A stretch of 64,000 bases of DNA, taken from the NCBI GenBank assembly GCA_009731375.1, contig BJOX01000236.1, forward strand, positions 512,817 through 576,816. The letters run 5' to 3'. The translations under genes and the position numbers were made by a program. Shown in pieces: positions 11,371 through 20,713 of this stretch (positions within the stretch are counted from its first letter, which is position 1; each line of letters starts with the position of its first letter). The notes below the pieces were generated by a model. That model was not told the origin of the DNA and did not search any database. It was given only the letters and a program-made list of their open reading frames with translations. Origin of the DNA: Paulinella micropora (Eukaryota > Cercozoa > Imbricatea > Euglyphida).

Positions 11371-11758
11371 TTAATTATATTCTCTTAATCTTTCCTTATG
11401 AATTTCTTTGTATTGTCTATTGTATTCTTTTTTATTCTTATTACACGGGACTGAGATACCAGTTTTAAAGTTATCGTTTATACACTTTGTGTGTCTTATC
11501 CAGTATCCTTCTCTCTGTTCTTATTCAAGGTGGCTATCACAAGGGAAAGCTTCAATCAATTCAATCCTAGTCATTCCTTTCTATGATTGAATATAAATAA
11601 GTGTAATTTGTTTTTCCTTCCTTGTATCCCTCAAGATTATATGTGTGAGATTTAGCTCTATGCTCCAATGTTTTAATTGTGCTTTCGATGTACACCTCAC
11701 CAGTCTTATTACAAATAAGTTTGTAGATTTTTCAATTCTGATATTTGTTGTAGTTCAT
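11371..11758 (-). pseudogene. GIY-YIG endonuclease remnant
   Basis: Reading the minus strand from ATG 11758 gives a GIY-YIG fold N terminus (KIYKLICNKTGEVYIES), an Arg-containing helix, an ELIEAFPC-type segment and a GYWIRHTKCIN segment, in the order seen in the intact-looking paralogue at 15726-16401. In-frame stops (near 11732 and 11531) and a frameshift near 11576 inactivate it. In the second motif the usual Gly of VYIGS reads Glu. Such genes are free-standing homing-type endonucleases in large DNA viruses. Confidence 0.65.
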
Positions 11759-11816
11759 TTTATATAATGGTTGGAGTTTATGTTTAATATAAAATTACTC
11801 CATCCATCCATCCATT

Positions 11817-13054
11817 TTAGTGATCCTCTATAAAGTTAGCAATAACATTAATATTACTCCCACATCCCCCGCCTGCCGACACCGCCTTTTGTGTGAATGT
11901 CAAAACATCGTTCGGTGTTAATTGGATATCATAAGTTCTGAGATTAATCTGCTGATTAGAGCCAGCATTAACATAATCTTAAAATTTGTTGTTCCGTTTG
12001 CGATAGCAGTTGCTTTTGTGTCTATATCTACAATTGAAGTTTTGGCATCAACATCAGCAAAACCCGCCCCTGTCAGTGTTCCGTTCAATACCATTCTGAC
12101 GACATTAGCCTTAGTATCTTCATTTGTAATACTTATCAAAGATGGAAAGACATTTGAATAGTTGGTTAGGTTATTATTGTATAGTGCTTTATTCCTGATA
12201 CTTAAAATGGGGCTTTCAGTTATATTACCTGCTTCACTCCCTTCCGCCGTATTTGTAATACTCGTATTAATAGTATTGGTACCTTCAACAAGCAAACTAC
12301 AACTGGCTGTCTTCAGTCTTTGTATTCCAACTCCCATATTATTATTAAGAATTCGTGCTACAAATGGCAATGTAGTATTCCGCAGACTTACACCCGTGTT
12401 GGCATTTGCATACTTAATCGTATGGACTAACTGAAATTCGCCTGTCTTTGGATTTTCAATAGAAAACTTAATAGCACCAAAACCTAAGTATTGAAATTGA
12501 ATTTGAAATACATTTCCCTTTGTCCAGTCTAATACAGGCATATATCCTGTTCCGTCTCACGGGTCATCCCAGTACGCTTGAAAAAATGCGTTTGGGGTTC
12601 CTCCTATACAATGTAGAATAATCATTCCTTCATCTCTAGTTTTGTAAAAGTAGAAACCATTAAATAATTCGATATCTCCGATACCTATCCACGAATAATA
12701 ATCTTCGGTTTCGTCCGTCGTCCATAAACCACTGAAACTGGCAACAACACCCATACTTGTGCGATATTTTATTTTTCTTTTGCTTACCATAATGGCATCA
12801 GCGGTAGCATTAGCAGTTGTTTTTAATTCCACCATATTATTATTGAATGAAACGGTTGCATTTGTTTCTGTTTTTGTCCATATCCTAGTATTAATGGTAT
12901 ATGGAAAGATTTCCTGTAATACTGGTGTTAAGGAACTGGTTAGGGTTTCACCAAAAGCAGTCTTCATTAGTTTCAATATGTCCATCATATCCGACTTGAC
13001 ATTTACAAACTTTTCGTCCGGATTTGGTGCGATTAAATTTCTCTGGTGAGACAT
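11817..13054 (-). pseudogene. Putative virion surface/structural protein (beta-rich), broken
   Basis: The frame from ATG 13054 runs 165 codons to an in-frame TGA at 12554-12556, and resumes in the same frame to about 11985, where a frameshift moves the C terminus to another frame ending at TAA 11817. The ancestral protein was about 410 residues. The N terminus is helical; the rest is beta-rich with Thr, Asn and Ser runs and aromatic strands (GFYFYKTRDEGMIILHCIGG), as expected for a lectin-like or collar/surface domain. It sits directly downstream of the capsid gene in the virion module. The role is inferred; no family is named. Confidence 0.5.
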
Positions 13055-13055
13055 T

Positions 13056-13227
13056 GATATTTTAGAATTGCGGCTGTCGTGCTGGTCGCACTCCCTCTTA
13101 TTCTAAAACATCGTTTTTTATTTTGAAAAAAAATATTGAATCTATTAATTTTTTCTTTTTTGGTTTTCACGATGTTTATGAGCAAGCGACAAATGAGCGT
13201 AGCGAATGAAAGCGATGCTCATAAATA
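13056..13227 (-). promoter_or_regulatory. Intergenic double-hairpin cassette, copy 1
   Basis: Between the capsid gene and the 13054 gene lie two nested inverted repeats: ttttagaat...attctaaaa (about 13061-13106) and tttatgagc...gctcataaa (about 13171-13222). The string attctaaaacatcgtttttt lies between them. The same architecture recurs at 19677-19830 directly upstream of the ATPase start. A combined 3'-end signal and promoter or leader element is the likely role. Confidence 0.5.
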
Positions 13228-14825
13228 TCAACTCATCAAAATTTCAATTCCCTTAACAACAATAGTCCTCTGAAGAATAGCATAAGTATAATAATTCAAG
13301 GCGACATTTGAGATAGAAGACCATTCATATCGTCGTTCGGTGTCCAATGATAGCCCTGCCACTTCATATCCATCTTCTTCTCTCTTGTCATGAAGAGGGC
13401 GGTTGTGATCCCAGAAATCAACATGGAACCAGTTAACATTATTTATACACATTAGAGTTCAAAATAGCTGAACCCTTAATTTTTTTCTTCAAAAGCATAT
13501 AGTCTTCATCGCGGGCACAAGTGATATCAAACTGCTGAATTCTATTACTATCCAAAGTAGTATAATATGAAATAATCTTGGCATCTGCTCGGTTGTCGCA
13601 ATCAAATGCGGTGTTTGAACTTTCGGTATTATTAAATCCACTCGTGTAAATTTGGCAAATCCTCTCACCCTGCGAGCGATTCATCTTCAAAACAAAGGAA
13701 TGATTGGTATTTGCTCCACCTGGAAGAGCGGTCTTCCAAGAGAGCGGGTATTCGGTCTTGAACGAAAAGCCTTCACCAGCAATCTTCTGTTGAACACCCA
13801 AGATAACATTAGGGTCAGTTTCAACGGCAAGAAAGAGGTTAAGGTTGGTAACCTCTGCGGGCTGTGCGGCCATCGTTGCTCCTGCTCCAACACTAAGAGC
13901 ATCAGTTCCATAAAATACGGTTTTGTTCGTGCCCTCCCACACAATCCTCAAATCAAGAATTTCATTAAAACCAATAGTCTTATCAATTTCAAAAATGGTT
14001 CCAAAAAGCATACCGAGAGGAATGGAAACATTGATAACAGGAGTATTGGTGTTATCGGCTCCACCTTCAAAATACTTCGCCTCCTCATAAGCGACATTAA
14101 CAAAACTAGGAGCACCAGTTCCATCCGCGATAAGTGAATCATTATGACGGCGGGCTGTGACAGAAGGCTGTTGAAAGGTATTTTTTACCTCTCCCTTCAA
14201 TGTGGTTACCAGTGCACGGAGGTTATCTTTGACGGTGTTGATTTTTCCTTCAAGGTCGGTAAGTCCAGCATTTATATCTGCCGTAGCATTTCCAACTAGA
14301 GCAGTGTGCTGCAACATTTCCAACTGCAGCGGTTGTATTACTCAAAGCATACATATCATCATAACCAGTAGAAGGAACGGCTACAGTAGTTGGGGCATTA
14401 CACTTTTGAAGCATAGACCCATAACCAGACCCAGCCCCGTGGTTATCCAAAGCCATAAATCTATCATAAGAAATCTCAGGTTTCCAAATCATCTTAGTGT
14501 AATTTCCCACATGTTGAAGATTACACAGATACTGCCCGTTTCGGCTTCGTAGTTCAATCGTCTTCATCATCGGCAGGCAGTCCATAGGAATTCGGTTGTA
14601 TCTTCCAGCATTACCGCCAGCACCTGGTGTGTAGGTAAATCGCAAAACAGACCTCGCAAGGTTCAAAGGACGAGTAGGAATTTCAAAAGTTGACTCAATT
14701 CCTCCCACGGTGGTAATCGGAACGACCGCAAGACTTTCGCGGGCTGTAAGTTTGTTAAGTGAATACTTACCGCGGATAAGCTCGCTCTGACTGTGTGTAA
14801 GTTCTCCTCCATATTGGACAGGCAT
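13228..14825 (-). pseudogene. Major capsid protein, double jelly-roll type, frameshifted
   Basis: This protein forms the icosahedral shell as trimers. ATG 14825 opens the N-terminal part (MPVQYGGELTHSQSELIRGK), which includes a segment GQYLCNLQHVGNYTKMIWKP. That pattern of a hydrophobic strand followed by KYTK/NYTK-xxWKP is characteristic of Polinton-like virus capsid proteins. Frameshifts near 14300 and 13445 split the gene into three frames, with the C terminus ending at 13228. The total is about 530 residues, within the usual range. It is adjacent to the penton gene, as expected. The assignment rests on motif resemblance, length, beta-rich composition and context. Confidence 0.7.
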
Positions 14826-14906
14826 TTTTTCTTTTTTTGAAATAGTGTAAATTAACTAATTCACCAGTATATATTTATAGAAAAAATAATTAATTCTAAA
14901 ATTAAT
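14826..14906. promoter_or_regulatory. Promoter spacer of the major capsid gene
   Basis: This 81-bp AT-rich spacer lies between the capsid ATG (reverse strand) and the end of the penton gene. It contains T-rich runs and no hairpin of the double-cassette type. Confidence 0.35.
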
Positions 14907-15722
14907 CTACCTCGCCTTTAACAGATTAAAGAATGAATTAAATAAATTAAAATAATTAGTTTCACGATAAACCAATAAAGTCATAACGACTCCCAAACCA
15001 TTAAGATTTATTGCTTGGTCGTTTTCATCCGTCAAGTAAAACCTAAATACATTATTTGAACTTGCCCATAATGTTTTTCCGTATTCGCTTCCAGCGCCGT
15101 CATAGATAACAGATCCAACAGGAATTTCGTTAGCGTTGTATATTTCTTGTAGCACGTGATTATCTCCTTCATTCACTAAATCCGATTGAAGATACAAAGT
15201 TTTTTCACCAGTTAGAATAATTACATTTGGCGATTTAATAAAATTATTTACAAAGAAATATGTTGAATTTCTATCAAACCCCATAACCTCGTGAATACGG
15301 GTATCACCATCAAATATAAACTGCGGTTGAGTTCCTTTATTCTCTGACACACTGAATGTTAATTTTCCATCTTCAGGGTCTATGTTGGTATTGTTGCTTG
15401 TTATTATATATCTGCAGTCGTTGGGGCTGTCTGCGGTTAGCACCTCTGCCAATTTATTTTTTAAGTTGTTCATTGTGTAGTTGCCCTCAGGTATCGTAAT
15501 TAAAGCCTCAGACCCATCTTCGGATAATGTAAAAGTATTGTAAGGACTGGCGACGGAATAATACGACTTCGGAACATAGATATGAAGAATTTTACAATGT
15601 GTGGGATTGTCTAACCCCTTCATATTAATTTCATATGTAAAGTCTGAGTCTGTACCAGTTATTCTATTTTTGCTATTTATGTAATAGATGCCAGTCGCAC
15701 GACCGCCTTTATACTCCATCAT
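14907..15722 (-). CDS. Minor capsid (penton-like) protein
   Basis: An intact 271-codon frame begins MMEYKGGRATGIYYINSKNR. The start is followed by a TDSDFTYEINMKG strand and a PKSYYSV segment, the pattern of the single jelly-roll penton/minor capsid protein of Polintons, virophages and adenoviruses. Length and position next to the capsid gene fit. It would plug the fivefold vertices of the capsid. This is the only large virion gene without an obvious break, so the frame may have survived by chance. Confidence 0.7.
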   Translation of the reverse strand: MMEYKGGRATGIYYINSKNRITGTDSDFTYEINMKGLDNPTHCKILHIYVPKSYYSVASPYNTFTLSEDGSEALITIPEGNYTMNNLKNKLAEVLTADSPNDCRYIITSNNTNIDPEDGKLTFSVSENKGTQPQFIFDGDTRIHEVMGFDRNSTYFFVNNFIKSPNVIILTGEKTLYLQSDLVNEGDNHVLQEIYNANEIPVGSVIYDGAGSEYGKTLWASSNNVFRFYLTDENDQAINLNGLGVVMTLLVYRETNYFNLFNSFFNLLKAR

Positions 15723-15725
15723 ATA

Positions 15726-16401
15726 TTATATAAATAATTTTTGGATATCTTCAAAACTATATAAACTATTAATGTAATTTATATGTTTGTTTGTTTTTTC
15801 GTGCATATTCTTTTGGACTTGAGTTAAGCAAGTACCACATTCGCAATTATATTTTTTTCGCATTCTTTCAATAATTTTATCTCTATTTGCTTTACACCTT
15901 TCTTTTTTGTAAGAAGAAATCTTCGCTTTGTAGTATGTTCTTACTTTTCCTTATTTCTGTTTTTACTCCATTCTTTCTTGTAAGCAGAAATCTTTTCTTT
16001 ATGATCAGCATTATATGTTTTAACTGTTTCCAGTATTTTAGTTTTATTTTTTCATAGTATTTTCTATGAGTTTCTTTATCTTTTTCTTTTTCTTCAATTC
16101 TCCATTCTTTCTCAGTTCTTCCTGCTATTTGCTTATTTACACAATTCGTTTTCCTAATGTATTCCCCTTCTTTTTGGCTTAATTCGATTTTGCTTTCACA
16201 CGGAAATAGTTCAATTAGTTCGATGTAAGCATCATCAAGTTTAAGTATTTCAATCGATGATGTTTTGTTTTTTCTTGTTTTATAATCATTCCTATGTCCA
16301 GCAATCCTTTGTGCTAATGTTCTGGTCGTCGAACCAATATAAATCTTGTCGGTTTGGTGCGAACGAATAGCATAAATCTTTCCTTGCTTATAGTCCAGCA
16401 T
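15726..16401 (-). pseudogene. GIY-YIG endonuclease with zinc-finger-like tail, 3' frameshifted
   Basis: The 169-codon frame from ATG 16401 starts with KIYAIRSHQTDKIYIGSTTRTLAQRIAGH, holding the two Tyr-containing motifs and the catalytic Arg region, followed by ELIELFPC and a helical charged tail. Beyond 15950 the reading moves to other frames, where a CECGTC cysteine cluster and a short helical end are readable to TAA at 15726-15728. This is the usual plan of seg-type endonucleases in large viruses. It is related to the remnant at 11371-11758. The N-terminal catalytic domain is intact; the tail is frameshifted at least twice. Confidence 0.75.
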
Positions 16402-16440
16402 ATTCTTTTATATTCTTTTATATTCTTTTATATTCTTTTA
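16401..16440. repeat. Decanucleotide tandem repeat, 4 copies
   Basis: Four perfect copies of tattctttta lie directly upstream of the GIY-YIG start codon. This recent expansion may sit in the promoter of the endonuclease gene. Confidence 0.95.
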
Positions 16441-16453
16441 TTTAAAATATAAT

Positions 16454-17042
16454 TCAGATGTATTTGTCAAAGCCATACCCATTCTGTGTTTTTAATTTTT
16501 CCGCTTCTTCTTCTTTTATGTCTGTGAAACCACTGGCAAATTTGAATTTAATACCTTTCGCTCTTTCCATTAAAAATCTCATACTATGCCATCCGCATGT
16601 GTCGCTTGTATTTGTTGTTTTACTTGATTAACCTTCATTAATAATAACTATCTGGATTACTTCGGTCAATTAGCCGTTTCATTTGTTGTTGGAAGTCTTC
16701 AGTAGGTTCATAAAGTGCTAATGGGTCATACACTTCAACACTCCTGTCTTTATCTAGACTTATCCATACGGCGATCCAATGAGACCCTTGTTGATTATGA
16801 TTATCTAAGTTCATAATAAAACCATATTTCTTTCTTTTTTCTGGATTTAATTTGTAGATTTCATCGCTCGCTATCGTGCCGAGATACCATCCATATTTTT
16901 TTGTTATGTCGTCTATTTCATTACTCATTAGTCCCCGTCCCTCTCCATCTTGCTGTGGCTCTGGCTCGGGCTGTGGGGGCGATCGTGATCGCACGCCCGT
17001 TTCGGGCTCTTCTGGCTGTGGCTCTGGTTGCTGTGGCTCTGG
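16454..17042 (-). pseudogene. Adenain-like cysteine protease (virion maturation protease), frameshifted
   Basis: The protease would cleave capsid or core precursors during maturation. The frame holds GSHWIAVW (catalytic His) and VEVYDPLALYEP (catalytic Asp region) and runs to 16638. A frameshift near 16620 moves the catalytic Cys block, SDTCGWHSMRFL, into another frame that ends at TGA 16454-16456. The His-Asp-Cys order is that of adenain/Ulp1-type C5 peptidases. The domain itself probably begins at MSNEIDD (about 16926). The frame extends upstream through a Pro/Glu/Gln repeat to a TAA at 17043-17045, and this repeat continues in the same frame into the upstream gene. Confidence 0.75.
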
Positions 17043-17846
17043 TTACTGTGGCTCTGGTTGTGAGGGGACAAGCCCCTCCAAATCGCTTCGCTCTTCTGAC
17101 TGTGGTCGCTGTGGATGTGGTTGCTGTGGCTCGGGCTCCGGTTGTTGGTCATTTCTATATTTATTTATAAGAGCATTAACATAATCTTTTTTTCTCATTG
17201 AATGTGTCCATTCTTTTCGTGACAGATACTTTTTAATATTTTCTACGGAAAACACTTTATTAATTAAATCTTCTAATCCATTTCCCGTTTGTACTCCCAA
17301 ATATTCCGCCAATTTCTTTTTTACTTCATTCTTTTCATTTCCTACATCTATTTTATGTTCTATTATTTTTTCAACAATCCAAGATGCCCTTTGGTTCCAT
17401 CCTTTAGCATTTTTGCCTTCCTTTTGAAGTTTATCTTTCAGTGCTTCACCAAGAATTTTAATTGTAAGTTTTTGTTCAATGTTACTATTTGACAAACCAC
17501 TCTTCAACATCGCTTTGTATTTAGCCATCTCTAGTTGGTTTCCTAAATTTTGGTTCATTTTTTTAGTTTTTGCAGAGGTTTGCTGTGCTTGTTCAAGATG
17601 TTTTTTAGCTTCTCCTATTTTTGAACCTAAATCCATATACTTTCTTACATCGCCCGCTAGTTGCATTTTGCCTTCGTCTCTTAATCCACTCAGGAAATCA
17701 TCACCATAACCAGCATCTTTAATTAACTTTTCCGCCTCTTTTAGTTCTAGCGGATTTACCGCCTGAACTTGCGGTGCCTGATATTGTGCTTGTGGCTGAC
17801 CCTGTTGCGGTGGCATAATATATTGATACTGCGGTGGCGATTGCAT
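17043..17846 (-). CDS. Coiled-coil virion protein with a PEPQ-repeat tail
   Basis: This 267-codon frame begins MQSPPQYQYIMPPQQGQPQ. A Pro/Gln-rich head (residues 1-35) is followed by long charged helices with coiled-coil character (about 40-240) and then a PEPQ/PEPEPQQ repeat tail. The stop at 17043-17045 lies inside that repeat, and the repeat continues in frame toward the protease, so the TAA looks like a mutation of a Gln codon. The protein may be a scaffold or core component tied to the protease. No family is recognised. Confidence 0.5.
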   Translation of the reverse strand: MQSPPQYQYIMPPQQGQPQAQYQAPQVQAVNPLELKEAEKLIKDAGYGDDFLSGLRDEGKMQLAGDVRKYMDLGSKIGEAKKHLEQAQQTSAKTKKMNQNLGNQLEMAKYKAMLKSGLSNSNIEQKLTIKILGEALKDKLQKEGKNAKGWNQRASWIVEKIIEHKIDVGNEKNEVKKKLAEYLGVQTGNGLEDLINKVFSVENIKKYLSRKEWTHSMRKKDYVNALINKYRNDQQPEPEPQQPHPQRPQSEERSDLEGLVPSQPEPQ

Positions 17847-17879
17847 AATAGCTAACCTTTGGTTCCTTTGCTGTTCGAA

Positions 17880-18348
17880 TTATAAATCCTCTATGAATTT
17901 TTGCTCCCTTCTTAGTTCTCTGTCTTTTTGTTCTTGTCGTTCCTTGATATCTTCTATGTCTTTTCTGTGTTGCCTTTTCTTTTCTACTTCAGCATCAGCC
18001 TGTGCCTTTTTCTCTTTTTGGTCTATCTCATCAATCTTTTCGTATTTCTCCTTTCTGAGTTTGTCTAAGTGATCTTGAATGGCTGTTCTCGTATTCTGCT
18101 CAATCTCAGACAGGTTCTGAACCTTTCTTAAATCCTCCTTTTTAGTAGTCCGCTTTGCTTTCGGTCTGCTTAAGTATTTCATAAAAAGTTTAACCATTTG
18201 AAGTTTGCTCATATCATTTGTTTTCTTACCGAAATTAAGATAATATTTTTTACCCCTTCTGAATAATACATGGCCTCCCGCTTTTATTTCTATAAACCCG
18301 CGGTAGTCTTACCTTAGGCTTTTTTATTCGCTTGGTTTTCGCGACCAT
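17880..18348 (-). pseudogene. Basic coiled-coil protein, frameshifted start
   Basis: ATG 18348 opens a basic frame (MVAKTKRIKKPKVRLPRVYR) that stops near 18240. The downstream frame, shifted by one, contains a long charged helix rich in Lys, Glu, Arg and Gln to TAA 17880-17882. The stop is in the same frame as the next gene (start 17846), 33 nt further on, so this part may once have been the N terminus of the coiled-coil/protease protein. The function is unknown; DNA or core binding is suggested only by charge. Confidence 0.45.
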
Positions 18349-18399
18349 TTTATACTACGAAAAAAATATTTCTGCATAATTTCGAACAAGTATCTTCAT

Positions 18400-18726
18400 T
18401 CAGAATTTGAGTGCCCCGCGTCCGCTCTGCTTACCATAACCAAGTTTTGCAGCAGTAGACCCGATACGAGACGCATATGGAACCCCGACATCGCCAAGAG
18501 CATTCGCAGTCTTTGAAACAATTTTGTTATCGCGGAGGAACTTATTCACAGCCATTCCTGTCTTACCAACCTTCGCCCAGTTAATTTTACCGCCAGCCTG
18601 CCCCTTGCCTCCTTGCTTCTTCTTACGACCAGTCTTCTTTTTACCTCCAGTCATATTTGTGCTTGAGTTAATTGTTCGTTTGCCGATTGTTGGAATGACT
18701 TCAACACGAGTTGTTTTTACTACCAT
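18400..18726 (-). CDS. Small basic virion protein (putative core or capsid-associated)
   Basis: The 108-codon frame is intact. It has a Lys/Gly-rich centre (GGKKKTGRKKKQGGKGQ) followed by a helix-rich segment that ends GYGKQSGRGALKF. Conserved late proteins of this plan, a basic nucleic-acid-binding half followed by a VGVPYAS...LGYG stretch, occur in Polinton-like viruses and recall adenoviral core and pX-type proteins. It sits between the coiled-coil gene and the packaging ATPase. The assignment to packaging or core is inference from charge and neighbours. Confidence 0.5.
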   Translation of the reverse strand: MVVKTTRVEVIPTIGKRTINSSTNMTGGKKKTGRKKKQGGKGQAGGKINWAKVGKTGMAVNKFLRDNKIVSKTANALGDVGVPYASRIGSTAAKLGYGKQSGRGALKF

Positions 18727-18801
18727 AAAGATAGTGAAATATATAATACAGAAAAATAATTATAAAAAAATCAATGAATTGATTTTTGCTATAACACACA
18801 A

Positions 18802-18846
18802 ACACCGAAGGTGTGTTGTGACGCTCCGCTCACAAACGAAGTTTGT
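18802..18846. terminator. Two GAA-loop hairpins between the ATPase and basic-protein genes
   Basis: The stem acacc-gaa-ggtgt (18802-18814) is followed by acaaac-gaa-gtttgt (18832-18846), the second identical to the hairpin at 10416-10430. A T-rich run follows. These are candidate transcript 3'-end signals of the minus-strand ATPase transcript or regulatory structures. Confidence 0.4.
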
Positions 18847-18881
18847 TTATATGTATAAAATTTTTTATTTAAGACGAAAAT

Positions 18882-19676
18882 TTAAGTTTTTCTTAACTCA
18901 TCATCTACACTTGAAACATACAGAAAATTAAATCGTTCCTTTGTAGCCTCGTGATACTTTTCCAGAAAATAATCAAAGTCGAAAGATAGGTCTAAGTGTT
19001 TATACACTAGTTCCATTTTGTCCTGAGACTACCCGGAAAGATTAATAAATAATCTAACTGCTTAATGGCTTCTGGTCGTAGGTCGTTCAGATACTGACTA
19101 GACATAATCACCTTTGATTTATAGTGTCTGTTCTTTTTTAACAAATCACTTACGGACTTATCTCTTAATCCACTTCCTAAATCGTCCAAAACAAAAACAA
19201 CCTCTGGCGAAATATGTTTACTTGGTCTCTCTTTCTTCTCACCTCCTTCTTCCTTTTTCTTTTCTTTTCCAAAGTATAAAAATTGTGTTCTCTATTTCCT
19301 CTTTGTCCTGTTTTACTTCTCCTTCGTGTTGCTCGTCCTGTCTGTTCAGTTTGTCAAGTTCATAGTCTATCACATTCACACCATCTGATTTAAGAAAGGT
19401 ATATATTGCCATCGGGTTTCCCCTGTTCTTAAAGTGCTTTACCATTGCTTTATAAATATAGTCCTTGTGTATTGTTGAAGCAATAATGACAATACTGGTT
19501 TTTCTGTCTGTTGTCCGTTTCAGTATTTCAAAGAGTGCTGTCGTTTTACCGCTCTTCTTACGGGCAAGCAGAAATATATTAGCATACGGCTCATTGAATA
19601 ATTTACAACCCTTTGCTTTTTTGCTTCCACCCTCTTGTTTTACTGGTTTCACCTTGACATTGTTTATTTTCTGCAT
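18882..19676 (-). pseudogene. FtsK/HerA-type genome-packaging ATPase (A32-like), frameshifted
   Basis: The ATPase would drive DNA into the capsid. From ATG 19676 the frame contains the Walker A loop LARKKSGKTTAL at about residue 38-49, then STIHKDYIY and a charged insert, and ends prematurely near 19239. A frameshift leads to the Walker B block VFVLDDLG and the SQYLNDL segment in the frame ending at 19007. A second frameshift near 19020 carries the C terminus to TAA 18882-18884. A length of about 255 residues is typical. The double-hairpin cassette lies directly upstream. Confidence 0.8.
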
Positions 19677-19830
19677 GATATTTTAGAATTGTGCTTCGTG
19701 CTCCGCACTCTCGCTTATTCTAAAACATCGTTTTTTCTTTATTGATAAAATAAATCGGTTTTCGATGTTTATCAACAAACGAGAATGAGCGAAGCGAATG
19801 AGAGTGAAGTTGATAAATATCATTATTAAG
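19677..19830 (-). promoter_or_regulatory. Intergenic double-hairpin cassette, copy 2
   Basis: It has the same layout as at 13056-13227: ttttagaat...attctaaaa (about 19681-19726), the shared string attctaaaacatcgtttttt, then tttatcaac...gttgataaa (about 19768-19817). It begins immediately upstream of the ATPase ATG. The second hairpin has a different arm sequence from copy 1, yet the pairing is preserved, which argues for selection on structure. Confidence 0.5.
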
Positions 19831-19839
19831 CAAGAAATT

Positions 19840-20040
19840 CTAAACATATAACATTCGGCCGGCTGAATTTCCTGTATCAATATTTCCGCTGTCAGTTTCA
19901 AGGACTTTAAATGTATATTGCCCGTCAGACCATCCAACGACACCCAAATTATAACTGAGGTTTGAAATGTTTGCTATATTACTATCTGCAAATGTGCCAA
20001 TAATTCCAATTCTATTGATGATAAACTTTTTAATAACAAA
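19840..20040 (-). pseudogene. C-terminal fragment of a fibre/surface protein
   Basis: About 60 open codons ending at TAG 19840-19842 read as a beta-strand repeat (NISNLSYNLGVVGWSDGQ, then a YTFKVLETDSG strand). The composition is like the end of viral fibre or adhesion proteins. No start is visible, and sequence on the other side is unrelated, so this is a truncated gene end. Confidence 0.35.
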
Positions 20041-20262
20041 AATATTTTCGCGAACTGCCTGCGACTTTTACTCGCGATACTCGGAAAAAAGAACGAGTCG
20101 TGTGCTTATTGTATAAAGCTAGGGGTAGAAACTGGTTTTAAGTGTGTTTTTATAAATAACGGAAATAATATGTGTCGTAGTTTTGATGAGGCACTACCTT
20201 TAATGTGCGCGGGCGATAATAGATGGTATATGACACATATATATGAATGTAATGATATTTAA
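20041..20262 (+). pseudogene. Cysteine-containing fragment
   Basis: An open frame without an ATG at its start runs to TAA 20260-20262. It has CAYC, then two more Cys and an ALPLMCAGDNRWYMTHIYEC segment. It may be the C-terminal half of a small zinc-binding viral protein joined to foreign sequence at about 20040. The family is unknown. Confidence 0.3.
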
Positions 20263-20483
20263 TTTAACCACTCCATCCAAGGTTCAGAATGAGTATTTTG
20301 TTCTGGTTTATTTTCTGAAGTTATACACAGCAAACAATATTTCTGTGTATTCATATGAACACATATTTCATTATTAACATTCTTTTTTTTGCGACAGGAA
20401 TCGCATTCTTTACACATTTTCCATTTTTTGCCTATTAAAAATATGGAGGGATAGACGTTTTTACACGAATGGCAATACTTCAT
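20259..20483 (-). CDS. Small zinc-finger protein, 74 residues
   Basis: The intact frame begins MKYCHSCKNVYP and has CKECDSC and CLLC pairs, giving three CxxC half-sites and probably two bound zinc ions. Proteins with this 'CxxC, MCKxC' layout are common accessory genes in large and Polinton-like DNA viruses and are usually uncharacterised. It lies between the fibre module and the ATPase. Confidence 0.5.
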   Translation of the reverse strand: MKYCHSCKNVYPSIFLIGKKWKMCKECDSCRKKKNVNNEICVHMNTQKYCLLCITSENKPEQNTHSEPWMEWLN

Positions 20484-20512
20484 TATTATACAATTGGTTT
20501 ATTATTTTTAAT

Positions 20513-20713
20513 TTACCTTTTACTACCCCCAGAACTTGGTGAAGGAATGCATATTCCAATCAATAGTGTTGAAATTCCCACATAAGTGTTGGCTACTTCA
20601 CGAGGTAAGGTCTTTTCAGATAGCCTCACGATACAAAGGGTTATAATGGCGATAATGATAGCCATTTGAAATAAGTATTTAATAAGTCTGCTATCGGTTT
20701 TCCTATTCGTCAT
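20513..20713 (-). CDS. Small membrane protein next to the fibre gene
   Basis: The 66-codon frame has a hydrophobic segment (YLFQMAIIIAIITLCIV, residues about 14-30) and a second hydrophobic stretch (VGISTLLIGICI) near the C terminus. Its ATG overlaps the fibre stop (ATGA), which suggests coupled expression or a shared transcript. A virion or host-membrane role is inferred from the membrane segments; no homologue is recognised. Confidence 0.45.
   Translation of the reverse strand: MTNRKTDSRLIKYLFQMAIIIAIITLCIVRLSEKTLPREVANTYVGISTLLIGICIPSPSSGGSKR

Noticed and set aside
16876-17184. Gly/Ser/Cys-rich and Val/Ala-rich plus-strand frames
   Set aside because: They are antisense of the PEPQ repeat of the protease linker.
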